Of a DNA stretch of 64,000 nucleotides, positions 41,524-49,976 are shown one piece after another (the first letter of the stretch is position 1; each line of letters opens with the position of its first letter). Source of the stretch: Rhynchopus sp. YZ270_cl-10. Taxonomy: Eukaryota > Euglenozoa > Diplonemea > Diplonemida > Diplonemidae. The stretch covers positions 930,001 through 994,000 of the forward strand of contig OZ037876.1 in the NCBI GenBank assembly GCA_964035575.1. The letters run 5' to 3'. The notes under the pieces were generated by a model. It was not told the DNA's origin. It saw nothing but the letters and a program-made list of their open reading frames with translations, and searched no databases. A program made the translations under genes and the position numbers.

Positions 41524-41583
41524 CAAAATAAAATCCCCTTTTTTGAAATCGCATGTTTCTATAAGAATAAAATAAAGGTTGAT

Positions 41584-41616
41584 AAGATGAACCTAAGACT
41601 GTACTTTGGTCACCTT
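41584..41616 (-). repeat. Family A hairpin
   Basis: AAGGTGACCAAAG, TACAGT, CTTAGGTTCATCTT, then ATCAACCTTTA. Outer stem as in the type copy, with the G.U. A further short copy lies at 41650-41677. Confidence 0.75.
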
Positions 41617-41961
41617 AACAAAGAGAATAAAAAAGAGAAAAAAAAACTGACGAGATGAATCAGGCACTCATCTTTTTTTCAATTTTTTTTTTTTTTTACA
41701 AGGAAAATGATGATCAAAACGTTTCAAAGTCCGGCATTGTTTTTTTGTGCTGGGTCATGTAAAAGTTCTCCCTCAGGGAAAAGGCGGCGTCTCCTCTGAA
41801 GGAAGAGACCCTCTGGAGGATGATACTTTATAATACCAGCAAAAATCCGAAACTGTAAAAAAAGAAAAAAAGGAATTGATTTTCACAATGCTTTCAAAAG
41901 GAACAGAAAGCATAGGGGGTGGGGCACCTTCGTACCCGTCTATCATAGGAAAAAAGAAAGT

Positions 41962-42007
41962 GAAGTTGATGCAAAACGCCTCTGGGACTCAGGCACCTGA
42001 CACTCCA
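41962..42007 (-). repeat. Family D element
   Basis: GGAGTGTCAGGTGCCTGAG, TCCCAGAGGCGTTTTGCA, then TCAACTTCAC. The start matches the 42963 copy. Confidence 0.7.
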
Positions 42008-42454
42008 AAAGAAAAGAAAGGAGGGTTCCTTACTAAAACGTCGTCACCAGAAGAAAAAAAAAACAAAAGGAAAGGAGCTTGTTGGTGCGTGTTGCTGCTG
42101 TTTCTTTTATGCCAATAAAAGACATACACAGACTCATAAATATCACCCAAGGAAGGGGCTGGGATGATAACCCGCACATATTTCCCCCGCCAATCAACGG
42201 CCAAGGCAGGACCGACACCACCAGAACAACACTAATAAAATGTGTCGATGGGGTATAAAAAAAAGGGGGTAAAATAAAATAGTGCAAACACGACACAACG
42301 GACGCAAGCACCTGGAGAGAAATAAAAAGAGTTTTTTTTTTTTTTTTGTAGGAATACGGGGACGAGCCAACTTGGGAATGAAAAACGAGAACAAAAAAAA
42401 AAGCTAGATTTCTTTTTTTGGCTATATGAGAAAGGGGGAGGGGAAAAAAGGGTT

Positions 42455-42490
42455 GAAAGATGAATACTCCTCGCGTGTATACACATCTTA
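42455..42490 (-). repeat. Family A hairpin, ATAC/GTAT inner stem
   Basis: AAGATGTGTATAC, ACGCGAGGA, GTATTCATCTT, then TCAACCCTTTTTT. The inner pair ATAC/GTAT replaces CTAAG/CTTAG, a compensatory change. Confidence 0.8.
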
Positions 42491-42862
42491 AGAAAAAAAC
42501 AAAATGAGTGACAGTGGGTGTTGTTTCAAATGCCCAAACGAAACCTTTTGGGTAAACCCAGAGGGTTGCTGGGGCCAGTTCATGATCGAGGTTGTTGTTT
42601 AGAACAATATTTTATTTATTTCAAAAAATATAAAAAAGGTGTTGAGGAAGCATGCCCTCTTTTGTGTGTGTACCCGCTGCAATCTGCACGTTTCTTTCTT
42701 TATAGAACAGCGGCACACCCTTTGGGGGGGAATGTAGGGTACTTACACCCTTCCATATACCCCCCTTTTTTCCGTTCTCTCCTTACACCTTTCATTTCAT
42801 ATTCAGTTATGAGCCTCGCAGTTGGACTGCGAGAAATACGTTTTAAAACAAAAGAAAGAAAA

Positions 42863-42898
42863 TTTGATGAAAATGTGCCTCTCGTGCACATAACATCT
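42863..42898 (-). repeat. Family A hairpin
   Basis: GATGTTATGTG, CACGAGAGG, CACATTTTCATC, then AAATTTTCTTTC. TGTG pairs with CACA. Confidence 0.8.
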
Positions 42899-42901
42899 AA
42901 T

Positions 42902-42938
42902 AAGATGATTCGATGAGACCTAAGCCTCTCGTCACCTT
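42902..42938 (-). repeat. Family A hairpin, tandem to previous
   Basis: AAGGTGA, CGAGAGG, CTTAGGTCTCATCG, AATCATCTT. It lies four bases from the preceding copy and carries an extra TCATCG before the outer arm. Confidence 0.7.
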
Positions 42939-42962
42939 GCTAAAAAAAAAAAAAGAATGAAA

Positions 42963-43030
42963 TGAAGTAGTGCAAACGCCTCTGAGACTAAGGAGACGCA
43001 CTGACACTCCGCGGGTTATCGAACCCCGCA
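42963..43030 (-). repeat. Family D element, longest copy
   Basis: Begins GCGGGGTTCGATAACCCGC on the sense strand, close to a tRNA T-arm. It continues GGAGTGTCAGTGCGTCTCC, TTAGTCTC, AGAGGCGTTTGCAC. CGTCTC pairs with GAGGCG (one G.U) and GTGC with GCAC. Confidence 0.75.
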
Positions 43031-43301
43031 AAAAAAAGGTTTGTGGAAAATGAGGAAGAAAAAAAAAAAGAGAAAATTTGAAAACAGTGTTACCATGAGT
43101 GATAGAGTGCAAACAATCATCGATAAAAGACACAACTTGCAACAGGAAAAAAATGAAGAAGAACCCCAAAAAGAGAGACAACAATAACGGAAAGGACAGA
43201 AGATAAACTGGGAATCGCATAAGGGGAGAGGGAGGGGGAAGGGGCTTTTGGGAATGCTGGTGTTACAGAACCATGCAAAAAAGAAAGGGAAGGGGGAAAG
43301 T

Positions 43302-43341
43302 GAAAAGTTGATAATCGTGCAAACACCTCTTGGATGCAGCG
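43302..43341 (-). repeat. Family D element, short
   Basis: GCTGCATCCAAGAGGTGT, TTGCACGATTATCAAC, TTTTC. Confidence 0.55.
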
Positions 43342-43360
43342 AAGGGAAAAAAAAAGGTTT

Positions 43361-43391
43361 ATAAGATGATCCTAAGCTTTCTTAGTCATCT
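43361..43391 (-). repeat. Family A hairpin, minimal loop
   Basis: AGATGACTAAG, AAAG, CTTAGGATCATCTT, then ATAAACCTTTTTTT. All outer pairs are Watson-Crick. Confidence 0.8.
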
Positions 43392-43830
43392 ACATAAATA
43401 AATAAAACTGTAAAAAAAGCAGCCATTCTACCCTTGGCAGAGCACAAGAGAACAGGACTAGTACCAAGTAAAAAAGGGGGAGAAAATATGTGTGCGTGAT
43501 TCTAATTAGCACCGGGGAAAGGGGGAAGACCAATAAGGGAAACGTATTAAAAAAAATCAAAAGGGAAAAAAAATCCACGCAAATCTATCTTGAGCATGAG
43601 CTTCACGTTCTTCATTGAATATTGCCTTTTGCGACTACTGGGGGATTTTTTTCTTTTTTTTTTCCAACTGTTACCCCCAAATAACGACAATATTACTAAC
43701 GGAGCAAACTAAGACAGACCTGCTACCACAATACACTCGGCATTTTTTCCTCCTCGCCACAGTGACGCCACACAGTTGAGAATTCCCCCCTTTCAAAATA
43801 CCAGAATACCAATGTCATCACACCCACCTT

Positions 43831-46026
43831 TCACCATTGTGCGCATTTTGGGTGAACCTCACCTTCATTGTAGAGGCGCATCTTTTGCGTGGGGAGTGGG
43901 AGAGGACAGCGGGAGGTTGCGTATGGCTGCACAAGCTCCTCTTGCAGCATTGTGACTAATGCGGGCATCATGGGTCGCTGTGAAGGCTCAAAGGAGAGGG
44001 CACGCTTGCAGATGTCCCGAAGGGAACGGGGAATTGGCAGTTCCTTGGGAAGTGTTACCCTGAATCTCCCCGTCATAACGCGCCATGAGCAGTCATCCGG
44101 TTGGTCTCTATCAAAAGGCACAAAGGTGCTAATCACCTCAATCATCGACACACCAAACGAATATATATCCGACGCCATACGATACCTCTCCTCCGCCCAC
44201 ACCTCCGGCGCAATGAACGCGAATGTTCCAGGAATCTGCGCCTGGCTTTCACTGGTAGCGACTGCACGCTTTCCGGTTACTGGATCCCTTGCCTCCTTTC
44301 TATTGGTCTTATCCTCCCAGCCCTTAAGGTACGAAAGACCGAAATCCGCAATCTTCAAGACACCTTTTTCGGTGACAAAAACATTGGACGGTTTGAGGTC
44401 TCTGTGCTGAACCCCTTTGTGGTGGAGATGGCCGACCCCTTTTGCGATTTGGACCAGCCAATCGATTTTGGTTTGCCAAGAAAGGGTTTCGCGTTTGCGG
44501 ATCTGCGACCGGAGGGTCCCCCCTTCGCAGAGTTCTGTTACGATGAAGAGATCGGGCGCTTCGAAGCAGGCGCCAATGAGGAGCAGGACGTTGGGATGGT
44601 GTACACGAGCCATGATGTGCACCTCATTCCTCCAGTCTTCTATGTGCGGACGGTACTTAGCAGTCTCGTTGGAAGAAGTGGCCCTTCTCCTTGAAGACCG
44701 TGGAGACCCAATGGGAGAATCCTTCCCTGCAGGCCTCTTCATCACCTTTACTGCGACGTCTGTCTGTTCGTAACATCCTTTGAACACCTTTCCATAACTT
44801 CCCACGCCCAGCAACGTATCGCGATCTACTGCGACGTCGTCGTTGGTTAACATCAAAGTTTCCTTTAGAGAGGCGTTGGCAACACTCCATTCTTGCAGGG
44901 TTCTGCGAACGCTTGTTATTTCGGAGTCCTTTGTGGTTTTGTTGTGGCTGTTTGAAGATGGAGTGATCAAAAGCGATCGCGCGGAGCACGTAGACAGAGT
45001 ACCCGGCTTGCTGACAGAGAGCGCAGGGGCGAAGGAAGTGTCTTCGGGGCTGCTGTTGGGGCGCGCAGCCTCTTCGTTTGTGGAGGTGCTAGGGGCGGAG
45101 AAGAAGAGGGTGACGGAGGGCTCATCTTTGCTTACGGCGCGCAAATCTGCAACGGTCTTAATGGCAACTCCGTTCGCATTAAGCACAGTGCGTCCAGCAA
45201 AGTGAATGACACCATGAACGTCTGCAGGGCTTGACGGCACGACATCCACCATATTCAGGGTGTTGTGGTCGCACACAATCCCTAACGACTCTTCCCGCGC
45301 CTTCGCAATCGTCACCTTATAGGGATTATTTATCAACCCCACAACGCGGTTCCGCTGTGCAGGCTCGAGCTGCATTAACAGCTTCACTGCGTCTTCTTCT
45401 GTTGCAGAAAACCCGTTTTGCGTTGTAGGAAAGGCGGTGTTCGCGCCGCTGGTCACGCTAGAAGGAGAAGCGCACGTTGGGTACGCATCCTTTCCATCTC
45501 CGCTTGTCACGCTGGTGAACGACCCGGTTCGCGATGTGATTGACGCAGAGAGGTTGTGGACGGTTGGGGAGACCTCAGCTGCAGAGGGGAGGAGACTGTG
45601 GATGGTCCACCGTTTGCGTGGTGGGGAGGTGATAGCTACCGGCGATTTTGGGTCTGGGAAGGCGCTGGACTCTGTTGGCAGCGTTTGTCTACGGCCGGTA
45701 CTGAGGCGTGGGGTGGTAGGTGCGTGGGCATGGTGCGATGTGGCAGAAGTGGGGCTCAGTGCGGAGGCGGATCCCCTCGTTTGTTCGTCCCTTGCAGACG
45801 CGGTGGCAAAGCTCCCAGCACGCCCCAACAACCTGCTACCACTGCGCCTTCTCCCCAAAGGAGATGTTGCGTTGTGAGAATGGCCAATAGAGTTGCTCCG
45901 GTTCCTCGTTATCGCACTGCACGAAGAATGTCTAGAAACCGTCGGCCCCGAGCTCTTAGGAGTATGAGTAGCAGAAAAACTCCCCGATCTAGACAGCCTC
46001 CCCCCTTGGGACTGTGGAGACATCAT
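43831..46026 (-). CDS. TKL-family protein kinase with PDZ-like domain
   Basis: 731 residues from ATG 46026. A second ATG follows directly. A CAG acceptor at 46047-46049 supports the start. Residues 1-210 are Ser/Thr-rich and disordered. Residues 235-312 (YKVTIAKAREESLGIVCD...SSPADVHGVIHFAGRTVLNANG...VTLFF) look like a PDZ domain. The kinase domain spans about 402-695: glycine loop GVGSYGKV (407-414), VAVK lysine (427), HRDLKPSN (541-548), DFG (561-563) and APEVW (606-610), all intact, so the enzyme should be active as a Ser/Thr or dual-specificity kinase. WVLLLIGAC-type and GTLRSQI wording is typical of TKL kinases. An insert with SPIGSPRSSRRR lies between the lysine and helix C. Substrates are unknown. 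Confidence 0.9.
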   Translation of the reverse strand: MMSPQSQGGRLSRSGSFSATHTPKSSGPTVSRHSSCSAITRNRSNSIGHSHNATSPLGRRRSGSRLLGRAGSFATASARDEQTRGSASALSPTSATSHHAHAPTTPRLSTGRRQTLPTESSAFPDPKSPVAITSPPRKRWTIHSLLPSAAEVSPTVHNLSASITSRTGSFTSVTSGDGKDAYPTCASPSSVTSGANTAFPTTQNGFSATEEDAVKLLMQLEPAQRNRVVGLINNPYKVTIAKAREESLGIVCDHNTLNMVDVVPSSPADVHGVIHFAGRTVLNANGVAIKTVADLRAVSKDEPSVTLFFSAPSTSTNEEAARPNSSPEDTSFAPALSVSKPGTLSTCSARSLLITPSSNSHNKTTKDSEITSVRRTLQEWSVANASLKETLMLTNDDVAVDRDTLLGVGSYGKVFKGCYEQTDVAVKVMKRPAGKDSPIGSPRSSRRRATSSNETAKYRPHIEDWRNEVHIMARVHHPNVLLLIGACFEAPDLFIVTELCEGGTLRSQIRKRETLSWQTKIDWLVQIAKGVGHLHHKGVQHRDLKPSNVFVTEKGVLKIADFGLSYLKGWEDKTNRKEARDPVTGKRAVATSESQAQIPGTFAFIAPEVWAEERYRMASDIYSFGVSMIEVISTFVPFDRDQPDDCSWRVMTGRFRVTLPKELPIPRSLRDICKRALSFEPSQRPMMPALVTMLQEELVQPYATSRCPLPLPTQKMRLYNEGEVHPKCAQW

Positions 46027-46238
46027 GGTTTTGTTTTCCCCCTTCACTGAATTTTGGGGTGGGGTAGAAGAGCGGTTTGTTGGACCAAAAAAAAAAAAAT
46101 CGTTTTTTCTTTTGAACAATGGGGTCCGGGGAAGGGGGAGGGATGGGGTATACAAAATATAACAGAAATGTTGGGAAGAAGAGCCTTTAAAAAAAATATG
46201 GTTTTGTCATGGCTAGAAAGGCATCTCCCAAAAAAAAG

Positions 46239-46280
46239 AGAAGTTGAAAGTGTACGCCGGCTATGCACCAGACGTAGAGG
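46239..46280 (-). repeat. Family D element, short
   Basis: CTACGTCTGGTGCATA, GCCGGCGTACAC, then TTTCAACTTCTC. Confidence 0.6.
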
Positions 46281-46302
46281 GAGAGAAAAAAAAACTGTAG
46301 TT

Positions 46303-46355
46303 GTTGATGCAGGCACCTCGCTCTCCCGACTGACCCACGATGCCAGCCATGAAGT
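46303..46355 (-). repeat. Family B element
   Basis: CATGGCTGGCATCGTGGG, TCAGTCGGGAGAGCGAGG, TGCCTGCATCAAC. The CATCCGG head is missing. Confidence 0.65.
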
Positions 46356-46371
46356 ACAAAAAAAAAAAATG

Positions 46372-47949
46372 CTATGACACCAGCGATTCAAATAGCCCTC
46401 CCTTCGCTTGGGTGGTGACAGAGCTTCCACCTTCACGCTTTGCGATGAGGCGAGGGGGGTCTAGCGTGCCGCCCATATAGCCGGAGTTGTCTTTTTGGAT
46501 GTGGAGCACGTCGCCATCGGATACGCCTACCTCCCAGAGGGTTTCATGGTCACGGAGGACGTTGCCGCTGAAGACAATGCGCCATTTTACTATGGAGTCT
46601 GCTGTGGCCTGGGTGACGGTCGCTTTGCGCACTGCTTCGACGTCTTCTTCACGTTCCTGCTCGTCTGATATCACAGAGCGTGATGGATACCAATAGCGTT
46701 CCCCGCTTTCAAATAGAACCTCTAAAAGCACGCCATTCCGCAGGGTCTCTCCCGGACGGTGTCGTTTCACCTTTGTGACTGTACCATGCATATTCGCAGT
46801 GTCCGCCTTCTTTTTGCTCCATCCTGCCCAAGAATCTCTGCAAAGCGCTTCAAGCTTGATTGGATCTCTCATAACATGAACTTCGTTTCCTTCAGCCCAA
46901 GGGATTGATTCGAGGTCTGTCATGTCTTTGCTGTGAGCATGCCGAATGTCTTTGAGAAGCCAAGAAGGCCATTGTTGTGAGTCAGCGTTGACGGCGGAAG
47001 CTCCTGGGGCGAGGGGGTGTTTGCCGTTGCCTGGGAAGCGGTCGCCGCAGGGGTTCATCGCTTTTTCGAGAAGCGCGATGCAAGCAGTGTGGCGGTGTCG
47101 GCGTGCGATATCGAGCGGGGTGCTGCCAGAGGAGTCTGTAAAGGAGGAGTAGCTTCCCGCTGCAAGGAGAAGCTCGCAGACCAGCGTATGGCCATGCCGT
47201 GCCGCAAAGTGCAGTGCGCACGCCCCACTCTGCTCCGATGTGTCCTCAGGGTTCGTCCCCGCAGCCAACAACCTCCGCACCTCCCCTGCATCCCCCCTCC
47301 CCGCAGCACCACGAAGCAACGCACCCCACGCCTTCGAACCTTGCCCCATCGGATAACACCTACCACCACACTTCCCTGTACAGGTCTTCAAATGAACATA
47401 TCCGGTACCCTGTTTACCCCCAAACCGCGTTGCAACTACACCATTAAGAAGCAAAACATCTCTCTGTTGTGTTGTTTTGTTTGATACTGAGGCAGCATCT
47501 TGCACGAGAGAGGAGTCTTCCTTAAGAGTAACCGGGGGTGGCAGGTTGTGCGAAACGCGGGCTTCTTCGAGAACATCTCGAATTCGTGCAATAAGCTGAC
47601 GTTGTTCGGTGCGTGGCAGGCGGGGGAGCGTCACCCCACCAAGACCTTTCCCCCCAAGACGTATCATCCGTCCTTCTACATCAACGCGGGTGATGATTTC
47701 TGCGCCGTCACTCCCAGTAGGCTTCCCCCAGCTAATGCCATCAACATGCACCATAATCCCATTCCCATACGTAAAGATCTCCACAAACTTCCGGCTCACA
47801 TCGTCCGTAAAGGTTACCCCACGAAACTTCATGGTGATCTTCTCTTTAACAGCGCGGATGCTGTCATGCGATGAAGCCTCAAAGGCAAGAAGCCTGCCAT
47901 CAGGAACTTTCAACCCCAATTGAAATGTTGCGGTCAATGCATCAGCCAT
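46372..47949 (-). CDS. Sde2-like UBL, ankyrin, MIB-type SH3 and UBL protein
   Basis: 525 residues from ATG 47949. Residues 8-110 look like a ubiquitin fold that ends in RLGGKGLGGVTL, similar to the GGKGG junction at which the Sde2 ubiquitin-like domain is processed. Cysteines at 190-198 (CTGKCGGRC) may bind zinc. Residues 205-300 contain two to three ankyrin repeats (GACALHFAARHGHTLVCELLL, then STPLDIARRHRH). Residues 355-425 (GNEVHVMRD...GTVTKVKRH...LLEVLFESGERYWYPSRSV) resemble a Mind-bomb/HERC2 SH3 module. Residues 455-490 (WRIVFSGNVLRDHETLWEVGVSDGDVLHI) look like a second ubiquitin-like domain. The mixture suggests ubiquitin signalling or splicing, but no known protein has this full architecture. 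Confidence 0.75.
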   Translation of the reverse strand: MADALTATFQLGLKVPDGRLLAFEASSHDSIRAVKEKITMKFRGVTFTDDVSRKFVEIFTYGNGIMVHVDGISWGKPTGSDGAEIITRVDVEGRMIRLGGKGLGGVTLPRLPRTEQRQLIARIRDVLEEARVSHNLPPPVTLKEDSSLVQDAASVSNKTTQQRDVLLLNGVVATRFGGKQGTGYVHLKTCTGKCGGRCYPMGQGSKAWGALLRGAAGRGDAGEVRRLLAAGTNPEDTSEQSGACALHFAARHGHTLVCELLLAAGSYSSFTDSSGSTPLDIARRHRHTACIALLEKAMNPCGDRFPGNGKHPLAPGASAVNADSQQWPSWLLKDIRHAHSKDMTDLESIPWAEGNEVHVMRDPIKLEALCRDSWAGWSKKKADTANMHGTVTKVKRHRPGETLRNGVLLEVLFESGERYWYPSRSVISDEQEREEDVEAVRKATVTQATADSIVKWRIVFSGNVLRDHETLWEVGVSDGDVLHIQKDNSGYMGGTLDPPRLIAKREGGSSVTTQAKGGLFESLVS

Positions 47950-47990
47950 ATTAGCATTTAACTCTGTGGGTTTGAGGGGATAAATGAGGT

Positions 47991-48026
47991 ATAAGATAGT
48001 CCTAAAAAGCCTATTTTGTGCACCTT
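47991..48026 (-). repeat. Family A, diverged
   Basis: AAGGTGCACAAAATAGGC, TTTTTAGGACTATCTT. The outer arms are kept and the loop lost. Confidence 0.45.
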
Positions 48027-48110
48027 TTTGATGACAATCGTTAGCGTACAACATCAGAATATGGACAGCTGTACATAAGGAAGGTTGTTGGGGTATCATT
48101 TCCCAAAATA

Positions 48111-48217
48111 CCACCTGATTTTTACCCCGCGCATAGGCACGTAAAGGCGCGTATAGGGCCGTATAGGACCGTACAGGCTCTCTATACGCGCCTATACGCG
48201 GGGTAAAAATCAGGTGG
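48111..48217. mobile_element. MITE-like foldback with target duplication
   Basis: Perfect 21-base terminal inverted repeats (CCACCTGATTTTTACCCCGCG) enclose further pairing GGCGCGTATAG/CTATACGCGCC and three CGTATAGG-like words. AAATA directly flanks both ends (48106-48110 and 48218-48222), a 5-base target duplication. The element is non-coding, so it would need a transposase from elsewhere. Confidence 0.8.
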
Positions 48218-48278
48218 AAATAGAAAAGAAGTGAAGAAAAAAAAATCAGTTCGGGAGAGTTGAACAGAAAAAAAAGCA

Positions 48279-48312
48279 GTGAACGCACGCGCCTCTCACT
48301 GCACACACACAA
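48279..48312 (-). repeat. Family A hairpin, GTGTG type
   Basis: TGTGTGTGCA, GTGAGAGG, CGCGTGCGTTCAC. The 3' arm is altered. Confidence 0.55.
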
Positions 48313-48774
48313 TTTTTTTTTGTAAAAGAGTAAGCAAAAAAGGGTCAGTACAGATACCCCAAAATGGTATCGTACGTTTAAGAAAAATTCTTGTGACCCG
48401 AGTTCGGAATCCGTTTTTTTTTTTAAAACCCCCCATCACTGTTGTAAGCTGGCAGGATGGGGTTCGCTACACCACGTTGGTCTGAATATCGCGGTGAAAA
48501 GGCGATTTAAAAAAAAAAAGAAGATAAAATCGTTGTATTAGTGTACCCCCCTGAGGATTTGCACCCCTACCTTGGTTTCTTCGTATCAACAGCGACTAAT
48601 ACGAAAGACGATTGACTCCACGATACAAAAAGAAAACAACATCATCCCAAGAGAATTTCGAACTCTTTTTTTAAATCTGAAAACGATCAAGCGCCACAAG
48701 ATGGTTCTAACCTATCTTCATTGGAGTTCTCTTTTCCCCTCCCCTCTCCTCCCCTCTATGATGTGGTTTTTTCA

Positions 48775-49656
48775 TCATTTACTGCAGTTTAGAGATCTCA
48801 TGACTGATCCAACAAATTGACGCCCGGTTGCCCCATTGGGGCATTTGGTCCATAGTTCGCATAGGGTAGCCATGATACCATGACAGGCTGCACCGTCCGC
48901 GCAGTAGAGGTTGTGAACCGCACCACCTTGGCTGCCGACCATGGGAACAAAGTCGCCGTCATTGTTTACATTGGTGACAAGGCGTCGAATGTCGTATGAA
49001 TTGACCCGAAGCTCTTCATGAGTAAACTTCTTCCTGCTATCAAAAATCCCCGGCGAAGACACCCCAACCGCACGCTTCCCTGCCAAAGTACCACCAATCT
49101 TCGCCAACGCACCTCCCAAAGAGTGCCCAACAAAGACCAATTCACGGGGCGACTTTTTCAATGATTTCTTCGCATATCTAATAAGAGGGGTATAGAACTG
49201 AGACCGACTCCCCATAACCCGCCCGACCAGTTCAGTATAGACTGCAAGAAAGGAGTGGAAGAAACCTGGTGGCCAGAAGCCTAGAGCAGGGACCAGGTGG
49301 GAGAGGATGGAGAAGATGGTGCCTTCTCCGAACATTGCGAGGTCTTGTATCCAGTCGACTGCGCGGGGGGAGCTGCCGCGTACGGCTAGGACAGAGACGT
49401 CGCGGCTAGGGGAGTAGAGATCGACGAAGGAGACGAAGTCGTCGCTCTTCATGACATTGGTGTATCGGATGGTCCAGTCGCCTTCGCCATCGCCCTCGCC
49501 ACGGTGTGCAGGGTGGTTCATAAACTCAAGTACCTTGCCGCCCTCACCATCGGAGGACATATTAATGTACGCCACCATCGCCGCATAAGATAAGTCCATC
49601 ACATCAAGCCCAGACCACCGCTCATTGCAGACTTGGTAACAATCGGGTGAGTCGGG
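48775..49656 (-). CDS. Class 3 lipase (alpha/beta hydrolase)
   Basis: Main exon 48775-49656, 293 residues. LVFVGHSLGGALAKIGGTLAG carries the nucleophile elbow GHSLGG, and the catalytic Asp (likely DGDFVP) and His (NLYCADGAACHG) can be proposed downstream. LAVRGSSP matches the oxyanion-loop region of class 3 lipases (cf. FRGT). Acylglycerol or phospholipid hydrolysis is the family reaction. A small upstream exon is likely, 49825-49872: acceptor TTTTTACAG, NCNPTSRTPVTWASP then ATG, then GTATTG as donor. If trans-splicing occurs at that acceptor, the start ATG is the last codon of the first exon and the protein begins M-PDSPDCYQV. Starts at 49707 (frame MYKQL) are less likely because a CAAACAG acceptor precedes 49656. 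Confidence 0.8.
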   Translation of the reverse strand, partial: PDSPDCYQVCNERWSGLDVMDLSYAAMVAYINMSSDGEGGKVLEFMNHPAHRGEGDGEGDWTIRYTNVMKSDDFVSFVDLYSPSRDVSVLAVRGSSPRAVDWIQDLAMFGEGTIFSILSHLVPALGFWPPGFFHSFLAVYTELVGRVMGSRSQFYTPLIRYAKKSLKKSPRELVFVGHSLGGALAKIGGTLAGKRAVGVSSPGIFDSRKKFTHEELRVNSYDIRRLVTNVNNDGDFVPMVGSQGGAVHNLYCADGAACHGIMATLCELWTKCPNGATGRQFVGSVMRSLNCSK

Positions 49657-49976
49657 CTGTTTGAGGGTAGGATAAAAGAAATGCCACATTGGTAATTGCT
49701 TGTACACAAAGGGAGGGGGGGAAGAAAAGATTTGGAAAGATCCTACCGAATGCTTGCGTGTTTGTCATGAGATGCAGGAGCTGTGCAGATTTGCACAAAA
49801 GAGGGAAAAGGAAAGGGTCAATACCATTGGTGATGCCCACGTCACGGGGGTGCGGCTGGTCGGGTTGCAGTTCTGTAAAAAAAGAGGGGTAAATGGGAGA
49901 GGAACGAAAAGCCTTGATTTAAGCCAATACTGAGGGTACACTACCCGCTGGCTAAACGCCGGGGATTTTTATTTAT

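Larger units (their letters stand above)
35463..43830. other. Gene-poor region, 8.4 kb
   Basis: No long coding frame occurs on either strand. It contains twelve or more family A copies, family B, D and F copies, four foldbacks (37.4, 38.1, 38.8 and 40.8 kb), a 19-G run (36414-36432), a GGT repeat (40625-40650) and an 8-base GGAAAAAA repeat (40959-41033). Two weak candidate terminal exons are listed separately. The region may be one long spacer or the introns of small-exon genes. The Lys-rich frame at 39107-39715 follows A-rich sequence and is not coding-like. Confidence 0.5.
46027..46371. other. Spacer, 345 bases
   Basis: Contains a family D (46239-46280) and a family B (46303-46355) element side by side, plus the acceptor of the kinase gene. 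Confidence 0.6.
47950..48774. other. Spacer, 825 bases
   Basis: Contains family A copies (47991-48026, diverged; 48279-48312) and the 107-base MITE-like element at 48111-48217. Confidence 0.6.

Noticed and set aside
43567-43660. Possible exon reading SQKAIFNEEREAHAQDRF
   Set aside because: Needs a TAG acceptor after a CAG, ends in a T-run-encoded FF, and has no partner exon.
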